Assembly (NCBI GenBank): GCA_040768905.1
Contig: JAXGMA010000001.1
Location: 558,001-622,000 of the forward strand
Reading direction: 5' to 3'
From: SZUA-584 sp040768905
GTDB taxonomy: Bacteria > Bacillota > Clostridia > Christensenellales > SZUA-584
DNA length: 64,000 nucleotides
Shown: positions 1 through 9,130 of the stretch, one piece after another
How the letters are laid out: each line of letters begins with the position of its first letter
How positions within the stretch are numbered: position 1 is the stretch's first letter
Made by a program: the position numbers and the translations under genes
Notes under the pieces: generated by a model
What the model was told of the DNA's origin: nothing
Database searches by the model: none
Seen by the model: only the letters and a program-made list of their open reading frames with translations

Positions 1-2045
<2,045 letters not shown>

Positions 2046-2525
2046 TTTCATCAATGAATTGAATTTGGTGACTTTGGCTTAACTAAGACTTATGATCAGG
2101 CACGTGACCCAAAAGGTTTTAAGTGTACTGAGCTTCTTAAAGATCTGTGCGGTTTTCAATGCGCTTTTGGGCGCAGTCTGGGCACCAAGGTGACGGATAA
2201 TATGGAGGGCTTTGCCCTCAAACTCCCACTTCTTTTCTTGAAGAAAAGAAGCAAAAGACACTCAAAATGCCATATGGATGGCATTTTGGAGAGGGATACC
2301 AAAGGGATGATCCCTTTGGCGGAGGTTTGGAGGCAGAGCCTCCAGCAGACAAGTTCATCAATTTCCGGTGGATAGCCGAACGAGCGCGCCCTGTGGGCGA
2401 TAAAGCGAGGGAGGTTATCTGTGAGCATGAGGCGAGAGCAAGCGAAAGCGAAGCACGAGCCCACAGCGAACAGAGGCTGACGAATAGTCATAACCTGGCT
2501 GGAGAATAAAAAAAGTTCATCAATT
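2046..2525 (+). other. 23S-5S spacer with hairpin chain
   Basis: This 480-nt spacer has no credible gene. It holds a run of five short, nearly perfect hairpins (2205-2343) and a 21-bp direct repeat (2351-2371 and 2513-2533) whose second copy runs into the 5' end of the 5S gene. The part between the repeats contains inverted pairs CTGTGGGC/GCCCACAG (2391-2398 with about 2459-2466) and AGGTTAT/ATAACCT (about 2412 and 2490). It is probably transcribed as part of the rRNA precursor. Confidence 0.7.
2205..2343 (+). repeat. Five consecutive hairpins in rRNA spacer
   Basis: Hairpins seen directly: 2205-2210 with 2214-2219; 2229-2237 with 2243-2251 (9 bp); 2263-2273 with 2278-2288 (11 bp, perfect); 2299-2307 with 2311-2319 (9 bp, TGA loop); 2329-2334 with 2338-2343. 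Each is a separate palindrome with different sequence, spaced 6-12 nt apart. None has a strong terminator-type T run. They could be RNA-processing signals or dispersed palindromic repeats. Confidence 0.75.
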
Positions 2526-2533
2526 TCCGGTGG
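2351..2533 (+). repeat. 21-bp direct repeat duplicating the 5S leader/start
   Basis: Positions 2351-2371 and 2513-2533 are identical over 21 bases, 162 bp apart. The second copy spans the start of the 5S gene (about 2526), so the first copy carries a fragment of a 5S 5' end followed by unrelated sequence. It looks like a duplication, or the scar of an insertion or recombination at the 5S boundary. Confidence 0.75.
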
Positions 2534-2641
2534 CGATAGCTAAGGGGATCCACCTGTTCTCATCCCGAACACAGAAGTTAAGCCCTTATACGCCGAGAGT
2601 ACTTGGCCGGTCACGGCCCGGGAGGGTAGGTAGCTGCCGGA
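2526..2641 (+). rRNA. 5S ribosomal RNA
   Basis: The conserved 5S core CCGAACACAGAAGTTAAGC lies at about 2565-2583. The terminal helix pairs TCCGGTGG (2526-2533) with the complementary end CTGCCGGA at 2634-2641. Length is about 116 nt, normal for the family. It follows the 23S gene and precedes tRNA-Asn. Confidence 0.93.
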
Positions 2642-2650
2642 TTCAATTTT

Positions 2651-2725
2651 TCCTCAGTAGCTCAGCGGTAGAGCATCCGGCTGTTAACCGGAGGGTCGTT
2701 GGTTCAAACCCAACCTGGGGAGCCA
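2651..2725 (+). tRNA. tRNA-Asn (GTT)
   Basis: Full cloverleaf: acceptor TCCTCAG (2651-2657) pairs with CTGGGGA (2715-2721), D loop AGCTCAGCGGTAGAGCA, anticodon loop CTGTTAACC with GTT, T loop GGTTCAAACCC, and encoded CCA at 2723-2725. It sits 9 nt after the 5S gene and is probably cotranscribed with it. Confidence 0.96.
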
Positions 2726-2730
2726 TAGAT

Positions 2731-2756
2731 AAAGCTCGCATCATGCGGGCTTTTTT
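2731..2756 (+). terminator. Intrinsic terminator of the rRNA/tRNA operon
   Basis: AAAGCTCGC / GCGGGCTTTTTT hairpin with a 5-nt loop, then a T run, immediately after tRNA-Asn. A near-identical copy is found at 4511-4535. Confidence 0.85.
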
Positions 2757-3015
2757 GATTGCCAACATCCAAGCTCAAACCTTTTTCGAACAACTTAATC
2801 GACAAAATTATGCCTATCCGTCGGCCATCCATAACAGCGCATAATTTTTGCCTATGATGAATAGGTTAAATCATCGTTATGTGATGACTTGATGGATTAT
2901 GAAAGAAAAAACCATATAAAATGTTTACGAAGCTTCTGAAAAAAGAGAATGATAGCAATCTGCATCACCCCTAAAGGTACGATCACAGAAAACATAAAAG
3001 AATGGAGGGTGAAAC
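2757..3015. other. Intergenic stretch before lysin gene
   Basis: AT-rich stretch of about 260 bp without a recognisable gene or RNA. A TATAAA near 2915 could belong to the lysin promoter, but I found no well-spaced -35 box. The lysin ribosome binding site GGAGGG lies at about 3004-3009. Confidence 0.5.
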
Positions 3016-4080
3016 ATGAACGATAAACAAAATGTCATAGATAGGGCACTGCAGTTTGCGGAGAGTCTTTTGGGTACATACTATTCTCGAACAGCGCGAT
3101 ATAGAATATACAATGGCGGAAGTTTTGACTGCTCATCGTTTATGCTGGGCATATACAGTTACGCAGGGTTTCCGCTTCTTGACAGCATAGGCAACGAACT
3201 CCTGACAAGCACTTATCAGGTCAAAGCAGCCGGGTTTGAGTTGCTTTACCCGGCAAAACGCGCGGAAATAGGCAAAAACCTGCCAAGCCCAAGCGGATTA
3301 AACTCAGCATACGGCGCCGAGCCTGGAGATATGTTTTTTTACTGTAACAACCCAAAAACAACGCGGGCAAACATGATCACGCACGTGGCCATGGTGTTTG
3401 ATAAAAAAAGCATCATTCACAACGGGAATAACAATGAGAAATGCTGCAAAAAGCCCATCACTTACGGGAGACGCAAGGTCTGCGCCATCATCAGGCTGCG
3501 TGAAACCATACAGCGGCCTGCAAGACCGGTGATCAAGCGGGGGCACGGCAACAGGGCTTTTTCCCGCATGCTGCAATTGTCGCTTAATATGCACAGCCTT
3601 CAGCCAAAGCTTCTTGTTGACGGACAAATCGGTGATAAAAGCGTGACGGCTCTCAATGCTTTTAAGAAAGCGGCGGGACTGCCGGCAAACGGCATATGTG
3701 ACGCGGCAACATGGGAGGCACTGAATCCATATGAAAGCGGCAGCATAACCATAGAAGGCGGTGAGGCATTGTTCAAAAAAGGAGACAAAGGGGACAGCGT
3801 GATAGCGCTGCAAAGGGTGCTCAAGGTATTGGGGTATGAACTTGGAACATTCGGCCCGGATAAGGACGGCATTGACGGGAATTATGGCGTCATGACGCAA
3901 AACGCCGTGAAGCGCTTTCAGGAGACAAACGGATTGACGGAAACAGGTATCGTGGATACGCAAGAGGTCGCTGCCTTGTTTTTGGCGCTGCTTCGCACAC
4001 ACGGGAATGACGGCGTACTGGAAGCGGCGCTTGCGGACGCGAACGCAAAGATCGCAGCCGCTAAAAATGCATTGGCGTGA
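3016..4080 (+). CDS. Phage-type endolysin, NlpC/P60 plus two peptidoglycan-binding domains
   Basis: 354 aa with no signal peptide. Residues 1-165 look like an NlpC/P60 cysteine peptidase: FDCSSF puts the likely catalytic Cys at 39 and the His is in ITHVAMVF. Two PG_binding_1 domains follow (about 182-240 and 255-330, with the typical DG.IG..T..A and DG.YG..T..AV.RFQ patterns). NlpC/P60 enzymes usually cut the peptide stems of peptidoglycan. The missing signal peptide and the small membrane protein directly downstream fit a holin-dependent phage lysin. The start ATG has a clear GGAGGG site 7 nt upstream. It may be a prophage remnant or a domesticated lysin; nothing else phage-like is nearby. 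Confidence 0.85.
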   Translation: MNDKQNVIDRALQFAESLLGTYYSRTARYRIYNGGSFDCSSFMLGIYSYAGFPLLDSIGNELLTSTYQVKAAGFELLYPAKRAEIGKNLPSPSGLNSAYGAEPGDMFFYCNNPKTTRANMITHVAMVFDKKSIIHNGNNNEKCCKKPITYGRRKVCAIIRLRETIQRPARPVIKRGHGNRAFSRMLQLSLNMHSLQPKLLVDGQIGDKSVTALNAFKKAAGLPANGICDAATWEALNPYESGSITIEGGEALFKKGDKGDSVIALQRVLKVLGYELGTFGPDKDGIDGNYGVMTQNAVKRFQETNGLTETGIVDTQEVAALFLALLRTHGNDGVLEAALADANAKIAAAKNALA

Positions 4081-4128
4081 TCCCGCAACTGCCGCACCAT
4101 GCGAACAAAAAAGAAAGAGAGGCAAACC

Positions 4129-4464
4129 ATGAATACAATTGTTGCAATAGTCATACTGTCCATTTTCATCGAAGAGCTGGCCGAAATCATCAAGAGCCGT
4201 ATTCAGCCGCGCAGGCTGCCGCAATGGGCCTGGCTTGGTATCACGGGAGTTATCGGCGCTGTGCTTTGCGTGTTGTTTGACGTCGATCTGTTTTTAGCTG
4301 TTGGCTTTTCGGGCGATGATGCGGCACAGGCCGTCGGGCGGGTGCTGACTGGTTTTATGATCGGTGCAGGTTCAGGTGTTGTGCATAGGTTGCTGGACAG
4401 ACTTTCGGCGGCAAAGGCTGCGGATAAGAAAACGGCCGGATACGATGATGACGCGAGCGGTTGA
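4129..4464 (+). CDS. Small membrane protein, holin-like
   Basis: 111 aa from the ATG at 4129, chosen over the upstream ATG at 4099 because GAGAGG (4117-4122) is well placed. Hydrophobic stretches lie at about 3-18, 36-60 and 70-90, followed by a charged C-tail (KAADKKTAGYDDDASG). Length, the N-terminal membrane segment, the charged tail and the position 48 nt after an endolysin all suggest a phage holin that lets the lysin reach the wall. I do not recognise a specific holin family, so the role is inferred from context. Confidence 0.6.
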   Translation: MNTIVAIVILSIFIEELAEIIKSRIQPRRLPQWAWLGITGVIGAVLCVLFDVDLFLAVGFSGDDAAQAVGRVLTGFMIGAGSGVVHRLLDRLSAAKAADKKTAGYDDDASG

Positions 4465-4510
4465 TGCATAGAGGAAATTTATTGGCAAGCTAAATATTAC
4501 GTAAAACAAT

Positions 4511-4535
4511 AAAGCTCGCATTATGCGGGCTTTTT
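4511..4535 (+). terminator. Terminator, second copy of the rRNA-operon terminator
   Basis: Positions 4509-4535 match 2729-2755 with one mismatch (hairpin GCTCGCATTATGCGGGC then T5). It ends the lysin/holin transcript and lies at the 3' end of the oppositely oriented splB. Confidence 0.8.
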
Positions 4536-5548
4536 CACACCACATATAAAATCGGCATGCCGCCGAGCTTTTTTTCGAGTTGGCTGCGTAAAAATTGCTC
4601 AGCAGCAGCGCGTACATCGTCCCGATAACAGTATTTGCCGCGTCCTCGGCCCGTCATCAGCGATTTGTCAAACAGCTCGAAAGCATTTGGAAACGCCTCG
4701 CGGTTGATGGCGCGGTGCACATAACTGTATGTCATAAAAATGATCTCGATGAACAAACGGTCTTTGGTTTTCTGGGAAAGGCTATCTGCCAGCTTTGTGA
4801 TCAGCTCCGCATATAATGCCTGCCAGCCTTTCGCCAGCACGACGGGCGCTATCAGCAGCCCTACCCTGTAGTCTGCGTCGCATATTTTGTTGAGGGCTTT
4901 CAGGCGTGCGTCAAGCGAAGATGTGCCCAATTCAACCTTTTGAATGATCTCCTGCGGATTGACGCTCATACGCACGATGATGCGCCGCCTGTGATTGAGC
5001 GGCAGCAGAGGCTCAACCATATCGAACTTGGTGGGGAACGTCAGACAGCCCTTTTTGCATTTGCCAAAATGCTCAACAGTCCACTTAAGATTGCCGGTGA
5101 TGGTGTTCTCGAGCACAAGGTCGCTGTTGCTGCCGATCTCGAAAACCAGGTCTTTACCGGCGCGTTCCGATGTTTTTATGAGTTTGTCCATCATCTGTTC
5201 GCGGTTGACGAACAGCCTTAAATACGCGCATTTGTTGTAGCTGCATACCAGATAACAATAGAGGCACATAGCGCTGCAGCCCGACGAAGTATATGGCACA
5301 AGAAAATCAGATACTTTGCGGTTGGGCGCGTGCTTTAATGATTTGCGCACGCCAATGATCAGATGGCGCTTCATTTTTGGAAACTGTGCGTTCGCGGAGG
5401 TGCGCAGTTCTTCTATATTGTTATGGTTTTCTATGGATATCCACGGAACATCTATAAACTTGAGTTTGAGCAATTTGCCGAGCGTATAATCCAGCGCGGA
5501 GGGCTCGTAATACACCTTATCCGGAAACAAAACACGACCTCTGATCAT
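4535..5548 (-). CDS. splB: Spore photoproduct lyase
   Basis: 337 aa from ATG at 5548 (a GTG at 5617 would add 23 residues that homologues lack). This radical-SAM enzyme repairs the spore photoproduct, a thymine dimer, during germination. Evidence: CxxxCxxC cluster motif C91-SAM-C95-LY-C98, the VYYEPSALDYTLG start typical of SplB, HLIIGVRKSLK, and conserved downstream blocks (FGIGSNSD-like EIGSNSD, FPTKFD, RMSVNPQEII, LGTSSLDARLKALN, IAPV, GRGKYCYRDD). Length matches the family at about 340 aa. It is divergent from the sigma-factor operon. No clear ribosome binding site is seen at either start. Its presence argues for an endospore former. Confidence 0.92.
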   Translation of the reverse strand: MIRGRVLFPDKVYYEPSALDYTLGKLLKLKFIDVPWISIENHNNIEELRTSANAQFPKMKRHLIIGVRKSLKHAPNRKVSDFLVPYTSSGCSAMCLYCYLVCSYNKCAYLRLFVNREQMMDKLIKTSERAGKDLVFEIGSNSDLVLENTITGNLKWTVEHFGKCKKGCLTFPTKFDMVEPLLPLNHRRRIIVRMSVNPQEIIQKVELGTSSLDARLKALNKICDADYRVGLLIAPVVLAKGWQALYAELITKLADSLSQKTKDRLFIEIIFMTYSYVHRAINREAFPNAFELFDKSLMTGRGRGKYCYRDDVRAAAEQFLRSQLEKKLGGMPILYVV

Positions 5549-5772
5549 TGATTTATAGTTACAGCTTGCCCGGAAACAGTACACCATATGCGGCAAGCAG
5601 CCAATCAGGTATGGCACTTATACGAAACAGCCAAAACCTCGATGATGATTGCAGCTCTTTGATCGTTACTCATGGGTTTTTCAAAAAGATTTTCTGTGAT
5701 ACCGGTTTTTGGTGTATATATACAATGAACAAAAAAGCTTATAATACGTCTATAACAGTAAAGGGGCAGGAC

Positions 5773-6327
5773 ATGCAGGAAGAGCAGCAGCTATTGCAAG
5801 CCTTTTCAAGCGGAGACTATAGTGCGATAGAGACGCTGGTTTTGCGGTACGAGGACAGCTTGTTTGGACTTTGCCTTAAATTGACCATGAACCGGCCGGA
5901 CGCGGAAGATTTATATCAGCAGATGTGGCTAAAGGCTATGCAGCGGCCGCAAAGCTGTACCCGCTCATTCAAAAACTGGATGTACACTATCTGTGTCAAC
6001 AGCTATAAAGACAGCGTCCGCAGAAAGAAGACTGCGCAGCGCATCATCAGCAGCGGTGAAGAAGCTGAATACGCGCTGGCGATCGCCGCTGACGATGAAA
6101 CGGCAGAAAACACGGCGATCAATAACCTCAACAATAAATGGCTTGTTTCGAAGGTCGCACAACTGCAGGACAAACACAGGATCACGGTGATTCTGCATTA
6201 TTTTCAAGGGTTGGATTATAAGGAATGCGCAAAAGTACTGGGGCTGCCGATAGGAACGGTCAAATCGAGGCTCAATGCGGCCAAAAAAACGCTTCGGATG
6301 CAAATGGAGGAAGAGCACATTGTTTGA
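5773..6327 (+). CDS. ECF-type RNA polymerase sigma factor
   Basis: 184 aa from ATG 5773, preceded by AGGGGCAGG. Region 2 is visible at about residues 15-85 (YEDSLFGLCLKL, DAEDLYQQMWLKA, FKNWMYTICVNSYKDSVRRKK) and region 4 at about 125-180 (HRITVILHYFQGLDYKECAKVLGLP, GTVKSRLNAAKKTL). It should direct RNA polymerase to a small regulon, including probably its own operon. Its stop codon overlaps the start of the anti-sigma gene by 8 nt, so the two are probably made in step. The partner is RsgI-like rather than a zinc (ZAS) anti-sigma, an uncommon pairing for an ECF factor. Confidence 0.9.
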   Translation: MQEEQQLLQAFSSGDYSAIETLVLRYEDSLFGLCLKLTMNRPDAEDLYQQMWLKAMQRPQSCTRSFKNWMYTICVNSYKDSVRRKKTAQRIISSGEEAEYALAIAADDETAENTAINNLNNKWLVSKVAQLQDKHRITVILHYFQGLDYKECAKVLGLPIGTVKSRLNAAKKTLRMQMEEEHIV

Positions 6328-7195
6328 TATAGACAATGCGTTAAAAAAAATACGGTTCGAAAAACGGCCTGCCGGCGATGCGTTGCGGCAAAATGTTTTG
6401 CGCATGGCTTATGAGCAGACACAGAAGAAGTCGCAGGCCGCAACTCCTGCGCGTATGTTCCCGCGTTTTGCATTACTCTGCACGGCGGCCTTGCTTGTTT
6501 GCGCGGCTTTGATCGCTTTATGGGTGCCCACCCAGCAAACCGTCAGCTATTATACGATAGACATTAACCCGAGCATCAGTATACAAACGGACAGCAACGA
6601 TCAAGTGCTGTTTGTGACAGCCGAAAATGATGACGCTGCAGAACTGCTCGAAGGTTTAACGTTTCCTGGTTTTTCGTTTGAAGATACGCTGCGCGCAATC
6701 GTGCGTTCTGCTGCCAAGCAGGGGTATTTGCAGCAGAACAGCTGTGTGCTGGTTGCGCATTTCGGTGATACGCCCGGTATGGCGCCCGAAAGAATAGAGG
6801 CCGCGGTCAATGAATCTGCAGGCATAACGGCTAAGGTGCTTGTGCTCGAAAGCACAAAAAAAGAATACGAGAAAGCCAAAAGGCAAAGAGCAAAGCCGGG
6901 AATCGCTTTATTATATGAAAAAGCTATGGAAATGGGCATCAGCGGGCAAGATGTTGCAGGTTTGATCGATTCTGTACGCGGTAGCAAAGCCACCGAACAC
7001 GACAATGCCAATGGTTCAAAAAAAGAGAATGAGTTTTTCCATGGGAATTCAAGCGGCAAAAAAAATGGTGATAACAAAAACGATGTCAAACCCAAGGAGA
7101 AGACGCAGCCTGATAAAAACAGGGAACAAAAAGACAGAGACGAGAGGAAATGCAATCCAAGCAAAGCCGATCCACAGAGCGGTTCTGTGAGATAG
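6320..7195 (+). CDS. RsgI-like membrane anti-sigma factor (DINPS domain)
   Basis: 291 aa from a TTG at 6320, which overlaps the sigma stop (TTGTTTGA) and has GGAGG at 6306-6310. Layout: cytoplasmic N-terminus (1-48), one membrane helix (about 50-68), then an outside domain with YYTIDINPSISI (N83-P84) and a charged, Lys/Asn-rich C-tail from about 235. The DINPS motif is the hallmark of the RsgI juxtamembrane domain, which in studied homologues cleaves itself at Asn-Pro as part of signalling. The cytoplasmic part should hold the sigma factor. There is no carbohydrate-binding domain as in clostridial cellulosome RsgIs, so the input signal is unknown. Confidence 0.82.
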   Translation: MFDIDNALKKIRFEKRPAGDALRQNVLRMAYEQTQKKSQAATPARMFPRFALLCTAALLVCAALIALWVPTQQTVSYYTIDINPSISIQTDSNDQVLFVTAENDDAAELLEGLTFPGFSFEDTLRAIVRSAAKQGYLQQNSCVLVAHFGDTPGMAPERIEAAVNESAGITAKVLVLESTKKEYEKAKRQRAKPGIALLYEKAMEMGISGQDVAGLIDSVRGSKATEHDNANGSKKENEFFHGNSSGKKNGDNKNDVKPKEKTQPDKNREQKDRDERKCNPSKADPQSGSVR

Positions 7196-7227
7196 GCCAT
7201 TTATAAAAGTATCAGGGAGGAAAGAAA

Positions 7228-8421
7228 ATGAAACGTCAATACAAAAGAACCATCGCCACGGTCACCTTGCTGGCATTGGCAGCAGTATTGCTGCTGTCCG
7301 GGTGCGCAGGCATCACAGAGTTGAAAAAAGAAGATAAGCCCGCGTCGGTCTCTGTTCCTGAGGCCGCGGCGCAGGCAGAAGTAGCCCAACAAGCGGCGCA
7401 TATAAGTTATATTTCCATTGATATCAACCCGAGCATCAGGCTGATCGTTAAGGATGGGATCGTTGTTGACGCGAAGGCTTATAACGATGACGGAGAAGAG
7501 ATCATCATCGCCAGTCAAGTCACTGGGCTCTCTCCTGAGGAAGCGATCAGTCTTATCATTAACGCCATCGCTGAGCAAGGATACTTCGACAGCGGGGATG
7601 AGGCGCTTGTGATCACAGCCTGCGGCGATCAGGATGAAGAGCTTTTAGCAAGCATACAAGATACCGCCAATCAGACCTTAGAGCAGCTTGGTATCGCCTG
7701 CGATGTTGTGGCCTCCCGTGTCACCAACCCGATCGTGGAGGCTGCCAAAGAAGCGGGCATGACACCGGGCAGATATAAGGTCATCAAATATCTTGCCGAG
7801 CAAGAGGGTATTGCATTTGAAGAGGCATCGCTTAAATACAGCGCATATAAAATGGGGCAATTGATGGCGCTTATTGAGGATCCGGAAGATGTTTTTGGGA
7901 ACAAAGAAGAAGTAAACCTGGAAGATTTGATCAGCGGCTTGACTCAAGAGCAGCAGGATATTCTCCTGCAGGCTATCAGAGATTATGAAGCCGCTTTAAG
8001 AGCTGCGCAGCAGCAGTTTGTGCAGACGAAAAAACAAGTCAACCGTGAGATGCAAACGCAAAAAGCCCAGATCCAGAATGCATTTAAAACAACCAAAGAT
8101 TTGGATCAGTTCAAACAGTCAAGAAATGAGCTGCATCTGCAATTCCGCAGCAGGAGGCTGGAAGCGAGGCAGGTATTCTTTGCAGCGAGAGCTCAGGCTC
8201 AGCTTCAGTTCAGGCAAGCGGCGGCGGGCCTCGGGCTTGATGAAGAAACCATAAAAGCCTTACTTGCGTGGGATTATGACCTTGAGTGGAAAGAAGACCT
8301 AAGCTGGGATACAGGGGCTGATAAAAAAGACAAAACCGAAACAGAAGACCGGGGAAAAGGGCACGGCAGCAGTAACGGAAAAGGCAAGGGACAAAACAAC
8401 CGCGGAACTGACGAGGATTAA
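7228..8421 (+). CDS. Lipoprotein with a second DINPS (RsgI-type) domain
   Basis: 397 aa with a lipobox signal peptide (LLLSGC, lipidated Cys 26). YISIDINPSIRL (N67-P68) matches the same domain in the protein just upstream, and the following roughly 140 residues align in layout (SPEEAISLIINAIAEQGY vs FEDTLRAIVRSAAKQGY). From about 235 to 340 there is a Gln/Ala/Arg-rich region likely to form a coiled coil. The end is a Gly/Lys/Asn-rich tail. It has no cytoplasmic part, so it cannot hold the sigma factor itself; it could be a sensor, a partner or a decoy for the anti-sigma factor. It lies 32 nt after that gene with GGGAGG before its ATG. Confidence 0.78.
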   Translation: MKRQYKRTIATVTLLALAAVLLLSGCAGITELKKEDKPASVSVPEAAAQAEVAQQAAHISYISIDINPSIRLIVKDGIVVDAKAYNDDGEEIIIASQVTGLSPEEAISLIINAIAEQGYFDSGDEALVITACGDQDEELLASIQDTANQTLEQLGIACDVVASRVTNPIVEAAKEAGMTPGRYKVIKYLAEQEGIAFEEASLKYSAYKMGQLMALIEDPEDVFGNKEEVNLEDLISGLTQEQQDILLQAIRDYEAALRAAQQQFVQTKKQVNREMQTQKAQIQNAFKTTKDLDQFKQSRNELHLQFRSRRLEARQVFFAARAQAQLQFRQAAAGLGLDEETIKALLAWDYDLEWKEDLSWDTGADKKDKTETEDRGKGHGSSNGKGKGQNNRGTDED

Positions 8422-8461
8422 AAACATATTAATCTTAAGGACAACACACATACACACCATT

Positions 8462-8500
8462 CTGCAGAAAAACGGCCAGCCATAAGCCGTTTTTCTGCAG
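8462..8500. terminator. Large dyad, probable bidirectional terminator
   Basis: A perfect 15-bp inverted repeat (8462-8476 with 8486-8500, 9-nt loop) lies 40 bp after the DINPS lipoprotein gene. The stem contains A5/T5 runs. There is no long T tail, so termination is likely but not certain. Confidence 0.55.
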
Positions 8501-8710
8501 TTATAACTGTGGAAACGATTGTAGAGAAAAGCATTTGCAGTTGGAGTAAGTGGTGGCAGGCGCGAAGTAAGAAAAGCTAAACAGTAAGGAAAAGCCGCCA
8601 AAAAGATTCGGCAGCTTCTCCAAAAACTGTAACACTTGATGTCCTTCCAAGGAGCCATACATAGATGTCAGGCCTGTTGTCATGCCTTGATGTAAAAGCA
8701 ATGCTGTCAA

Positions 8711-8797
8711 TGGTGCCGAAGGTGGGACTCGAACCCACACGGTATCGCTACCAACGGATTTTGAGTCCGTCACGTCTGCCAATTCCATCACTTCGGC
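8711..8797 (-). tRNA. tRNA-Leu (CAA)
   Basis: On the minus strand: acceptor GCCGAAG/CTTCGGC, D loop GGAATTGGCAGAC, anticodon stem ACGGA/TCCGT with loop CTCAAAA (anticodon CAA), long class II variable arm (GTTGGTAGCGATACC), T loop GGTTCGAGTCCC, and encoded CCA. 87 nt, normal for tRNA-Leu. Confidence 0.96.
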
Positions 8798-8807
8798 GCG
8801 CCAAGTT

Positions 8808-8836
8808 AATATAGCATATTCTTTTTCAAGCGTCAA
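8808..8836 (-). promoter_or_regulatory. Promoter of tRNA-Leu
   Basis: On the minus strand, -35 TTGACG (8831-8836), a 17-bp spacer and -10 TATATT (8808-8813). The -10 box ends 11 bp before the tRNA. Confidence 0.75.
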
Positions 8837-9130
8837 TTTTTTTAAATCAAACGGCAAAAAAATTGGCAAACTCGAAGTTTGCCATAAAAATAGGGAGATG
8901 TGTCGTATCAAAGTCGTTTCACATTGTGAAGACAACCGATACACAAGTTATCCATAACACACATACAGCTGTTATTATACCACAGACTGTAATAAGAATT
9001 CTAGCTATTTTATAAAAAAAAATAATATTAAATAAAAAAACCAAACAGAACATGTTTCGGCATTTTTTTTGCACCTTTTTGCATATAATACAGGCAATAT
9101 TAAGCATGGTTGTATAAGGATAGTTTACTC
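8837..9130. other. AT-rich intergenic region
   Basis: About 290 bp of A/T-rich DNA with no gene recognised. TATAAT at 9084-9089 is a plausible -10 box for the following diguanylate cyclase, but its -35 region is only a T run. Confidence 0.45.

Noticed and set aside
2651..2755. tRNA-Asn 3' end as a phage attachment site for the lysis cassette.
   Set aside because: The repeat at the far side (4509-4535) copies the terminator, not any tRNA sequence, so it does not look like a tRNA att core.
3304..4224. A 306-aa open frame on the minus strand opposite the endolysin.
   Set aside because: It mirrors the codon structure of the plus-strand gene, which has recognisable domains and a good ribosome binding site.
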